Origin: Apodemus sylvaticus
Taxonomy: Eukaryota; Chordata; Mammalia; Rodentia; Muridae
DNA: 64,000 nucleotides
NCBI RefSeq assembly: GCF_947179515.1
Contig: NC_067481.1
Location: 6,093,570 to 6,157,569 of the forward strand
Direction: 5' to 3'
Part shown: piece after piece, positions 1 through 9,476 of the stretch
Layout: every line of letters begins with the position of its first letter
Position numbering within the stretch: the stretch's first letter is position 1
Notes under the pieces: model-generated
The model's input: the letters and a program-made list of their open reading frames with translations, nothing else
Told to the model about the DNA's origin: nothing
The model's database searches: none
Position numbers and translations under genes: made by a program

Positions 1-738
1 CATTGTGTCATCCGGCTCTGCACGGTCTATCACTTATATAAACAAGCTATTAGCTCAGGAGTAAGTGTGTCCTTGTACTGAACTGTTGGTCAGTCAGCAG
101 TGGACGCTGCTGGGACAGACTGCCATTCACCTGATGCGCACTGTCCTGGTCTTTATGCCTGCGAGGGGTTAGAAGACCATGGGGGTTGGGCTGATGGATT
201 AATGAGTTTACATGTTGCAGTCCTGGTCTCCACTCCAGTGTTCGAGGAAAGTTGTGAGCTCTCTCTCTCTCTCTCTCTCTCTCTGCCTCCACTCTCCTGA
301 GCTCATGTGTGAGGAGTGCATGCTTGCACGTGTGTGAGCATGCAGGTGAGCCTGTAAGTTAATTGTCACTTCTTGGGTGCTAGCCACCCTGTCTTTTGAG
401 GCAGTCTCTCACTGGGACCAGCTGTTTGCTCCTTAGGCCATGCTGGCTGGCTACTCAGCCAGCCCCAGGATTCACTGGGATTGCAATCCTGTACTACCAC
501 GTCTGGCCTGCCTTTTAAATGTGGGTTCTGGGGATCAAAGTCAGGACCTCATGCTACCAGAGAAGCCCTTTGCTAACTGAGCTATACTATACCCTTTTTT
601 TTTTTTTAAAAAAAAAGACCGAGTTTCATATCATCTAGGCTAGTCTGAAACTATATAACCAAGGACAACCTCGAATTCCTGATCCTTCGATCCTTCTGTT
701 TCTGTCTCTAAATCAACTTTTTCTCCTCTTTCCTCCTT

Positions 739-769
<31 letters not shown>

Positions 770-868
770 GAGACAGGATCTAGCCCAGGTTGGCCCTGAA
801 CTCACAATCCTCCTGATGAAGCTGGGATTATACAGGTGTCAATCACACCTCAAAGTAACATGACTTTA
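1..868. repeat. Upstream flank: (CT)n and old SINE fragments
   Basis: A (CT)n tract lies at 259-284. Degenerate minus-strand B1-type pieces (GAGACAGG, TAGCCCAGGTTGGCC, GCTGGGATTATACAGG) are visible at about 375-510 and 735-850. No gene is seen in this stretch. Confidence 0.6.
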
Positions 869-1086
869 AAATATATATATATATATTTATTTTTATTTAT
901 GTGTGTGTGTGCCTGCATAAGTTTATGTGAACCACACAAATGCATGTGCCCATGGAGGCCCAACTATGTTAGATCTGGAGTGGGAGTTACGGGTGGTCGT
1001 GAGTTGCCTTATGTGGGTGCTGGGGACCGAACCAGCTCTCTGCTAGAGCTCCAAGTGCAAGTGACTGCTAAGCCATCTCGCTTATT
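869..1086 (-). mobile_element. B3-type SINE, minus
   Basis: A (TA)n/TTTATTTA end is followed by the GTGCCCATGGAGGCC and GTGGGTGCTGGGGACCGAAC blocks and AAGCCATCTCGCT, the order of a reversed B3/B2 element. Diverged. Confidence 0.7.
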
Positions 1087-1877
1087 TCCATTTGAGCCCA
1101 GGCATGGAGAAGTTCGTGGGAGTGGAATATACTGCTTGCTGGCATGCGATGGACAGCTGGGCACAGACACACACTCGGGTCGGATTTCTGAGCTCCTCCC
1201 TTGAGCTCCCTCGTCCTCATAGCTCAGCGTGACGAACAAAGAGAAAGGAAGGAAGGGAGGAAGGAAGGACTCTCTAAGGCTCCTTCCAAGTTACAGGATC
1301 CAGCCAGGACAGACATTTTGAAGAAATTGTAGGAGAGACTGGAGCCTATGTAGCCCTGGGGATGGGAGAAGGAGAGGGAGGGAACAGTGGGGCCGGGGAT
1401 AGAAACACAGAAACACTCTGGGAGAAAGAGGAGAATTTGTTCTCACTTCCCCCTTTGATCTTCGAAGCAACCACAGCAGAGTATTTATTTTGTTAGAGGT
1501 CTGGGCTGTGACCACACTGCCTCCCCCCAGATTCTGGCTTCTCTGGGTAAAGAGAGACAGATGCTGGGCTCCATGCCTGCCTGGTCTCCTCCCTCCCAAC
1601 CCCCTCCCCACCACCACCCAGAGTGTGGAGGCAGCTGAGTGGCTGTTGAGTTGAGACCTTAGCTGCACTGTCTTTGCTCATTGACTTCATAGTGAAGGAC
1701 ATGCAGCCCCAGGTGGGGTAAAACCCAGACCAGAGGAAGACAGCAGAAGCAGAAGCAGAAGCAGACATGGAGTACGGAAACCAAGGCTGGGATTTGATTG
1801 AAACCATCTGTCACACCAGTGTAGCAAAACAAAACCAACCTCCTAACTTCTTTTTGCTTCTCTTCTGTTTTATATTT

Positions 1878-1879
<2 letters not shown>

Positions 1880-1916
<37 letters not shown>
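1880..1916. repeat. (TG)n microsatellite
   Basis: About 18 uninterrupted TG repeats directly before the unclassified purine-rich repeat. Confidence 0.95.
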
Positions 1917-1920
<4 letters not shown>

Positions 1921-1929
1921 GGCTTAAAA

Positions 1930-2290
1930 GGGGAGAGTATAGGGGGTTAGGTGAGTGTGGCTAGGCAGCGTGGGGGAAGGTGTCCAGGCGGGCCCTTGCC
2001 TGGGCACCTCTGCCCCTGAGGGACCACACACACACAGGCATAGTATAGAATAGAGTTTATTCAGAGTAGGGGATGGGAGTTAGTGGAAGAGAGAGAGAGA
2101 GAGAGAATAGAGAGAGTGGAGTGGAGGCCGGCCATGACCACGTGGAGGGGGGAAGAGCCCTAGGGGCAGAGAGGTGAGAATGTGGGAGAGCAGAGAGCAA
2201 AGAGAGAGAGGAGGAGCAAGTAGCCCCTCTTATAGTGGGCCAGATCTCTGGGGCGGGGCATACCTGGGATGTGGGGTGGAGCTTAGACAG
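1930..2290. repeat. Unclassified purine-rich interspersed repeat (LTR-like)
   Basis: Contains AGAGTTTATTCAGAGTAGG, a GA-rich core with (GA)n at about 2090-2107, then CCCCTCTTATAGTGGGCCAG and GTGGGGTGGAGCTTAGACAG. I recognise this layout as a recurring mouse repeat but cannot name the family with confidence. Confidence 0.5.
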
Positions 2291-2299
2291 AACCCCAAC

Positions 2300-2615
2300 A
2301 GTGTGTATGTGTGTGGTGTGTGTGTGTGTGTCTGTCCATCCTGGGCCTACAAGTGGAGGTCAGAGAACTATTTCCAAGAGTTGATGATCTCCCTCCAGCT
2401 TGTAGGTTCTAGTGCTCAAACTTAGGGGGTCAGCTTTACCAGCTGAGCCATCTCTGTGTCCACAGCCCCCTCCACACACATACACACGCTTTTTGGTTGA
2501 GACAGGGGTTCACTTAGTATACCAGGTTGGCCTGTAACTCACTCTGTAGCTCAGGCTTTCCTTGAATTCCACAGAAATTATTGGATTACAGACCCAAACT
2601 ACCATGTCTGGCTGC
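2300..2615 (-). mobile_element. B3-type SINE (2300-2462) followed by B1 fragment (2494-2615), minus
   Basis: The first element ends in AGCTGAGCCATCTCTGTGTCC. The second carries TTGAGACAGGGG, CAGGTTGGCCTGTAACTCAC and TACCATGTCTGGC. Both are diverged. Confidence 0.7.
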
Positions 2616-2619
2616 GTCG

Positions 2620-4370
2620 TGATTACATTCGCCCCTAATTTCTGCAGTCATCACTGAGCAGAAACCAGACCTCACTTTTCACATGCCAAATGTCTGGGCA
2701 GCAGGTCAGAACCGTGTCAAGGAAAGGGCTTCTTCGTGGGATCCATGATGCTCAGAGAGAAATCTACCCTAGCTGTCCACCCAGGGCAGCTCACTAAGCT
2801 CTCACCAGCCCCTGCTCTTCAGGGCCACATAAACACCATTGTTCATTTTGCTCCTGACTGGAGAAGTGAGTTAAGTTAAAGACCCAGCAGATCCAACTGA
2901 GGGTTCTTTGGAGAGACAATTGCATCCGATGGTGTTTTGCTGGGACAGACACATGAAAGAGTGTTTTCCTGAAGGGAACACAAGTGAAAGGCTATTTTTG
3001 CAAAAGTAGGTACGTGAAGGAATGTTTCACTGAAGCAGATACAGGAGAGTGGATGTTCTGCTAAAACAAGCACTCGAAAGGACAAGTGATGAAGGATTCT
3101 TCTATAAAGACATGTATGTATTGGTCTGTCTTACATTGAGCTCCTTTTGTCAGGACTTCATGCACCAAAAGACTTCTGATGGTGTGCAGCAGTTTCTGTT
3201 TCCTCAGATGAGGACAGAGTGATGTCAGCTGACACAGACTCACATTGTGAGACAAGACCCGTGGGGGACACGTGATGTTTGGAGGGAGAATAAAAAAGGA
3301 CTCCACAGACAGTGAGGAGAGCTTGCTTGGCTTGCTTGTGTAGCAGCCACTTCTTGGTCTCATGCCTGCTTTGGAGGCAAGCATTCTACTAAGGACTTCA
3401 TCTTCCCAGCCTGACGTTGGCTTTAACCCACTGAAGCTAATTACCAAGAAATGGACTGGAGCATGTGCGTTAGAACAGACCCGTCTGTGTTTATGCAGAC
3501 CAGACTTCTAATCTCCTGGCCCAGGGGCAGGGGGCTGTGTGAGCTCTTACTGGTCACCAGAGGCATCAGTTGCCTCTCCAACCCTGCTGCTCCAGGGCAG
3601 TCGGTAACTGTCTGTCAGTTCTCGCCTGCAGGCTCCCAGCCCTTCCTGTTGAAGTAAGCATATGGGTTATAAAATGGGAAGTGCACATCTGTGCAAACAA
3701 AAGCAGCCAAAGGAACAAAAGCTCAGAGGAACTAGCTGTCCCAGACGATACTTGGCCTGTGGGTCCCATCTTTTCTTCTCTCCTAGACCATGGCTTCCCG
3801 GGAAGGGCTTGGAGCCGAATTGTAAGCTTTTACTTCTGTCTTCCGCTGGATGTTTCAAGGAACCTCAAGACCCTGGAAGGTGGGGTTGTCTGAGGACACT
3901 CTTTCAGGGATGGTGCAGAGCAGGTATTTACACCAAGGAGGCGAGATACTTGGCATTCACACATAACTTCCCACCCAGTGTGCGACCCTTCCTGGACCAG
4001 GTTTTCAAGTTAAAAGCATTTTTATAGCTCTCTTGATAGCAGCCACTTCTGGGCTCTTCCTCTTCTCTGAGTCATTTTCTCCCTCAGGCATTGTCCCTGG
4101 CCCAGATCTCCAATGAGGGAGCAGAACAGAGCTAAGGAAGGCCGGGGAGAGGAACACAGGCCTCGGCAGCTCCAGCCCAGGCTGCTTGCAGAGATTAGCT
4201 GATTTGTCCTTTGTCCTAGTGACTGATGCTCCTTACAGAACTGTATCAGTGTGACTGCACAGTAGACTAGAATTCAAAGTCAGAATTCAACCAGCCTCGT
4301 TGGTCCAGAACTCTCTTTGAAGTGGCGCTATCCCTTTCTGTCTCTCATCATCACTTTTTAAAGATGAGTC
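2620..4370. other. Repeat-poor intergenic stretch
   Basis: Mostly unique-looking sequence. Nothing with coding, RNA-gene or clear regulatory signature is seen. A locally repetitive patch at about 2930-3070 has recurring phrases of the type GTGAAGGAATGTTT / GTGAAAGGCTATTT. Confidence 0.5.
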
Positions 4371-4374
4371 TTTT

Positions 4375-4625
4375 GGGGTGGGGCTGTAGATGAGGTGGTC
4401 GGGCGCAGACCTAGCATGTGCTTTGCAGCTCCGAATAAATCGGACACAGCTGCCATGCCTATAAACCTACCCCTGGGGAGGTGAGGCAGGAGGATCAGAA
4501 CTTCAGAGTCATCCAGAGCTGCAGAGGAGGCTGAGACCAGCTGAGGCTACATGAGACCTTGACCTTCAAACAGGATCTCCTGCCTCTGCCTGCCAAGTGC
4601 TGGGATTACAGGCACCATAGGCTGG
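4375..4625 (+). mobile_element. ID/B4-B1 composite SINE, old
   Basis: Begins with an ID-like tRNA-derived head (GGGGCTGTAGATGAGGTGGT, TAGCATGTGC). B1-type words follow (GAGGTGAGGCAGGAGGATCA, AGGCTACATGAGACC), then a short reversed piece with GTGCTGGGATTACAGGC. Confidence 0.6.
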
Positions 4626-5120
4626 GGGTATTTTTAGGCAAAGAAACTGAGATGAAGATTCTAAGGGATTGGTAACATTTACTTGACCCATTGGCTTTCC
4701 AGATGTGTGAGAGGTTAAAATAGGGTGTGGAGAGGGTACCTGCTTGTCCCCGTGGTAATATGGTCTAGGACCTCAAAAGAGCCTACAGAATTCTATGCGA
4801 GCTGCTAGGGTCCTGGGCTGCAATCTAAATAAAGTAGTTTTTTTTTTCTTTTTAAATAAGCAAGCAAGCAAACAAACCAAGCCTGGCACCTGCCTCCCTG
4901 CTATACTCACTCTGTGGTAAGTCTCTTCACACTTCCCAGGCTGTGGGCATGATCTCTTCATGAGAGGAGGGGTCACCTTCTAGGATGGGAAGCGTTATAG
5001 AAGAAAGGAATGGATCTATATCAGGGTCCAAGCAGGCTGAGGTCATATGAGTGCTGTTACTTTTTATTTGTTGAATTAACTAACTAATTAATCTTGTACT
5101 GGCCCCACTTGCTCTGGCCC

Positions 5121-5455
5121 AAAGATTTATTTATTATACATAATTACACTGTAACTGTCTTCAGACACCCCAGAAGAGGGCATCAGATCTCATTACAGAT
5201 GGTTGTGAGCCACCATGTAGTTGCTGGGATTTGAACTCAGGACCTTTGGAAGAGCAGTCTGTGCTCTTAACCACTGAGCCATCTCTTCAGCCCTATTTAT
5301 TTATTTGTTTGTTTGTTTGTTTTAAAGACAGGATCTTACTATGCAGCCCTAGCTGTCCTGGAGCACTAACTCAGTAGACCAGGCTGGCCTTGAACTCACA
5401 GAGATCTACCTGCCTCTGCCTCTGCCTCCCAAGTGCTGAGATTAAAGGTATTCAT
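5121..5455 (-). mobile_element. B2 SINE (5121-5294) then B1 SINE (5318-5455), minus
   Basis: The B2 carries ATTTATTTATTATACATAAT, CTGTCTTCAGACACCCCAGA and GAGCCATCTCTTCAGCCC. The B1 carries the AGACAGG, CAGGCTGGCCTTGAACTCAC and AAGTGCTGAGATTAAAGG words. Confidence 0.88.
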
Positions 5456-6116
5456 TACAGACCTTGGCTGTAGGTATTTTGCTTGCCTGAATGCATGCCT
5501 GTGCACAATGTGCAGTGTCAGGTCCCTGAGGTCTAAAGAGGGTTTCAGATTCCCTGAGCTAGAGTTCCAGTTGGTTCTGAGCCACCATGTGGGTGCTGGG
5601 ACTCAATCCCAGGTCCTTTGCAAGAACAAGAGCTCTTAAGTGCTGAACCTTCTGCCCACAGCCGCAGACAGGATCTGTAATCAACAGTACTCAGGTGGGC
5701 AGCACAGTGAGACCCCCATCTCAAAAATAAAAATGGGTGTGTCACTTTTGTCTGTAAGTCTGTGGTTTTTGTTGTTTTATAAGCTCCAAGGTTTCGTTGT
5801 AGCCCAAGCTAGCTAATTATGCAGTCTGGAGTTCCTGATCCTGCTTTCTCCACTTCCCAAAGGCTGGAACCACACACCTGGCACTTGTGAGGAAGGAGCT
5901 GTGTGTAGAGAAAGGAATATAGAGGGAAGATCTAGCTTTCTCCCTAAGGTACCTCTGGAAGAGCCTAGTGGTTAGGGCTGGGAGCGCGCTACAGGGAGAG
6001 CTCCAAACTCAGTCAGGAAGCCCTGGGGCCTGGGTGAGGGTGTCTGGAGCAGGGACTTGGCCTCCCTCATTATCACCCAATGTGAAGGATAGGAATGGGT
6101 ATCTGTCGTCCGGGGC

Positions 6117-6145
6117 AGGGGTGGGGGGTGGGGGGCGGGGGGGGG
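6117..6145 (+). other. Potential G-quadruplex G-tract
   Basis: At least four runs of four or more G separated by single T or C bases, about 1.1 kb upstream of the CpG island. Structure is inferred from the G-run pattern only. Confidence 0.6.
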
Positions 6146-6229
6146 CACCCTGGAGAAAACCAAGTTAATTTTTCATAAGTAACTTTAACACAGAGTCAGT
6201 TAAATTCAGGTGAATGAAAATGCAAAATA

Positions 6230-6526
6230 CACTTGGGAGGCAGGGGCAGGAGAATCAGAAATTCAAGGCCACGTTGGTTACAAGAAGTTCTGGGTCAGCA
6301 GGAGCTATATGAGATCTGGTCTCAAGACAGGAAGGGGAGGGGCAGGGTAAAGGTGCCAGCCAAGCCGGAGGAGCGGAGTTATAGCCCTGGAATCCACACA
6401 GTTGAAGGAGAAAAGAGACTTCTGAAAGTTGTCCTTTGACTTCTGAAATCACTTGGTGACACAGGAGACACCCCCCCCCCCAAAATAAAATGTTAAGGAC
6501 AAAACTAAAACTACACCCCCTGCAAA

Positions 6527-6569
<43 letters not shown>
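6230..6569. repeat. Old B1/B4-like SINE and (CA)n microsatellite
   Basis: 6230-6340 has degraded B1-like words (CTTGGGAGGCAGGGGCAGGA, TCAAGGCCACGTTGG). A C-run lies at about 6472-6481, and (CA)n with about 20 repeats at 6528-6569 is followed by GA-rich sequence. Confidence 0.7.
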
Positions 6570-6572
<3 letters not shown>

Positions 6573-7546
6573 GGAGAAGGAGAGAAAGAGGGTGAGGGAG
6601 AAGGAGAGGGAGAGAGGTCAGGAGACAGCTACATAATAGTTTTATAAAACTAAACAAGGGATTGTCACCCCAAACTACTCTGTATGTTGTTGAAAGTTGA
6701 CGTCGTGTTGAAACAGTCCACAATCTTGCTGATTAGTCTCCCTTCCAGAGAAACAAAAACAAAAAAACCTCCAAAACCTCAAATATACCCACAAATACAT
6801 AAATGTCTGTAATTAACTGAGCAATGACGTCTTCTGCCTGCCCACTGTGTGTGTGTGTATGTGTGTGTGTCTGTTGGGAAAGCCTAGATCTGCTCTTCCC
6901 AATCCCCTTTTTGATTCGAGGATTTTCCACTGATAGGCCACAGAAGGTTCTTTTCAGTGTCTCCAGAGAACAGTTCAAAAGGGACAGGCTCAAAGTGACT
7001 ATCTTGAGTTGATGCCTACCGATCCAGACCCTACAGGCTCCCCGAAGCTGTCCAGGGAAGGAGCGTACAAACAGCGTTTGCGGAGGGATGGCTACACCTT
7101 AGCGGATCATCCCAGCATCCCCTATGCAGTCCTGCTTACATTTGGGACGTGAGGTTGGCAGAGCACTTGGGGTTCAGGCGGTAGGGTCACGAGAGATGTG
7201 GATACTCGCCCCTGGGCTCTGACCTCGACAGATGCGGAGGAGGTGGGGCTTTGGCTGCCAGGGCGGGGCGGGGCAGCTCGCTGTGGGATGCAGGGACAAA
7301 GGCGCGCGCGAGCTCGAGGCAGGCCTCCCCGGAGCCGCGGGGGAGACGCACCCGGAGCTATAATCCCATCGGGACACTGCTCCGGCGTGGCGGGGACCAC
7401 GCTTCTTCCGCCTACCGCGGCCGTGGCCGAGCAGATCGGGGAGACCCACACCCGGGCCCGTCGCTGCCTCCAAGCTCCGGGCCGCATCCGCGCCGCAGCC
7501 TCCGCGCGAAGCACGCGCCGCCGGCTCCCACCGCAGCTTGCTTCCC

Positions 7547-7592
7547 ATTGGCTGGCCGGTCCGCGGGCGCTCCCGCCCCGCCCCCCTATTGG
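7547..7592 (-). promoter_or_regulatory. Pair of inverted CCAAT boxes (NF-Y-type)
   Basis: ATTGG occurs at 7547-7551 (in CCATTGGCTG) and 7588-7592 (in CTATTGGCTG), 41 bp apart, with a GC box between them. CCAAT on the minus strand within about 100-150 bp of a start site is the classic NF-Y arrangement. Binding is inferred, not shown. Confidence 0.6.
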
Positions 7593-7638
7593 CTGAGGCC
7601 TCCGCGGTTCCCCGCCCCCTCCGCTTGCCAGCCGCGGC

Positions 7639-7646
7639 TGACATCA
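7639..7646 (+). promoter_or_regulatory. CRE-like site TGACATCA
   Basis: One-base variant of the palindromic CRE (TGACGTCA), followed by CGCGG, about 47 bp downstream of the second CCAAT box. CREB/ATF binding is an inference and would suit a neuronal gene. Confidence 0.4.
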
Positions 7647-7727
7647 CGCGGTCTGAGACGGAGGCGCCCCCGGGCTCAGCCCCGCAGCCCCCTCAGGCAG
7701 AGGCGCCGCCGCGGTGCCCTGCAGAGG

Positions 7728-7844
7728 ATGGTGCGCGCCGTGCGGGCCGCTCCCCGCAGCCTCAGCCGCAGCAGCGCCTCAGCCGAGCTGGCCGCGGCGG
7801 GTAGCCGACCCCCGCACCGGGCGTGCGGCCGGCCGGCGCGCTGA
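7728..7844 (+). CDS. Upstream ORF in the Rnf157 5' leader (38 codons)
   Basis: ATG at 7728 has A at -3 and G at +4, a strong Kozak context, and runs 38 codons to a TGA at 7842-7844, 47 nt before the main ATG. It is the only ATG between the CCAAT boxes and the main start. The product would be Arg/Ala/Ser-rich with no recognisable domain. It matters only if transcription starts upstream of 7728, which I cannot see. It would be expected to damp main-frame translation. Confidence 0.4.
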   Translation: MVRAVRAAPRSLSRSSASAELAAAGSRPPHRACGRPAR

Positions 7845-7891
7845 GGCTCGGACGCCGGAGCCCGGGCGACGCCGCCGCGATTGCAGCGGCC

Positions 7892-7979
7892 ATGGGGGCC
7901 CTGACGAGCCGGCAGCACGCGGGCGTGGAGGAGGTGGACATCCCGTCCAATTCCGTGTACCGCTACCCGCCCAAGTCCG
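7892..7979 (+). CDS. Rnf157: Rnf157 exon 1, coding part
   Basis: Residues 1-29 plus one base of codon 30. The ATG at 7892 sits in GCGGCCATGG (G at -3, G at +4). The start MGALTSRQ fits the N-myristoylation rule (Gly2, Ser6), as in MGRN1. The exon ends in the PPKSG motif shared by the two paralogues. Donor GTGAGG at 7980. The 5' UTR extends upstream for an unknown distance. Confidence 0.95.
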
Positions 7980-9435
7980 GTGAGGGCCGGGCGCGCGCCG
8001 CGGGCCGGGCGGAGGGGAGGCCGCGCGTCGGATGCAGCGGGCGGGCATCGCGGTGGCCCGGGCGGCCCCGGAGTCGGCCTAGGAGCTTGGGGAGGTCCTC
8101 GGGATGCAGGGCGGGGGGCGCCCCCCATCCCGGGCCCCGGCGACGCCACGCGGAGGACTGCAGGTGCCTGCAGGGTCACCGAGGTCACCGCTCGCGTCCC
8201 CGGTGGTAATCTGCTCTGCGACAGGGACGCGCGCCGCCTGGGATGCGGCGCTGCAGCGGCTGCGGGTTGGAGAGGCATCCCTGACCTGCGGCACCTGTGC
8301 CAGGTGTCGTCCCCGGGCTGTCGCATCTGTCCGTGCCCCCGGGACGGCTAGAAGTGCGTTCCTGTGGGCGTGAGGAGTAGGGGAGGACGAACTTGCTTAA
8401 GCGAGTCTTAGTTTTTCCGGAGGCTGTCGGGGGAGGGGGGCAAACTAAGTTAACAGAGATGTGTAGGGAGTCTGACAAGGGTCACGTGGATTGTCCCTTT
8501 CCTAGTTTCTGAGAAGGGGATGATGGCTGGAGACAGGGCAAAAGTGTTTTCTGTCGCACACTGTCACTTGAAACAGTCAATGCCTCCATCCTTGACGTCA
8601 GCGTTGCAGGAGAGTTTTGACAGCAGATGAGAAAGTAGTCCACTGCTACCTGAGCCGCTGACGGGTGACCCGGCCACACATCCTTTATTATCATCATATT
8701 TTGTTTTCTTTCTTTCTTTCTTTCTTTTTTTACTTGCTGATCTCAAGGCCCCTGGGACCCATGTCTGCCACCTTCCCTCTGGCTTGAGGACCTGATGTGG
8801 ATTTTGATGTGGAGTGAGTGAGGTGTCAGAATTGGAGAATTGGACGGGATCCCATTCTCCCTGTGGTAGAATAAAGACATGCTAATGAGTCGAGCTGATT
8901 TCTCAGCAGTACATCCCAGCTTCTGCCAGGTGGGAGCTGGGGCCAGACAATGAACCAGCTTCCCTGCGGACTGAGTGCCAGTAGCTCCGTTTCTTGCTGC
9001 TTGTGGAGTGACTGCCAGTAGTAGCTCCGTTTCTTGCTGCTTTTTGTGTCAGAGAATGAGTCCTAGCAGAAATGAGTGAGAACCGCTTTAGAAAGGTCTG
9101 ACTTTAAGCAGCGGATTGTTAGTGTTTTTAATAAACCTCTTGCTAATTATGACTGTATGGTAACTTTTATCTATTAAAAAATTGCATCTTAGCACCACCC
9201 TGAAGGCTGAAGCAGGATTGTTAAATTTGGGGTCAGCCTGGGCTACACAGTGAGACTGTCTCAAACAAAATAAAACCAATACAACAACAAAAGGAGGCTG
9301 ATTTAGCCTCCCTCCCCAGCGGTAGGATTACAAATGTGAGCCACTATCCCCGACTTGCATTATGTTCTTTAAAAACACAAATATGAAGCCAGGTGTGGTG
9401 GTGCACGCCTTAATTCCTGCACTTGGGAGGGAGGC

Positions 9436-9476
<41 letters not shown>

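Larger units (their letters stand above)
7180..8350. promoter_or_regulatory. Rnf157: CpG island promoter of Rnf157
   Basis: The only long CpG-dense, GC-rich stretch in the window. It covers the region upstream of exon 1, the exon and the start of intron 1. No TATA box is evident. GC boxes (for example CCCCGCCCC around 7573 and 7611) and CCAAT boxes lie just before the likely transcription start, which I place roughly at 7620-7720 by inference only. CpG-island promoters of this kind usually have dispersed start sites. Confidence 0.85.

Noticed and set aside
5121..5294. tRNA-like sequences at many positions (for example the GAGCCATCTCTCCAGCCC ends).
   Set aside because: These are the tRNA-derived heads of B2/B3 and ID SINEs; no intact functional tRNA gene was seen.
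7174..8373. Many overlapping Arg/Pro/Ala-rich open frames on both strands of the CpG island.
   Set aside because: High GC content removes stop codons; only the exon 1 frame and one leader ORF have supporting context.
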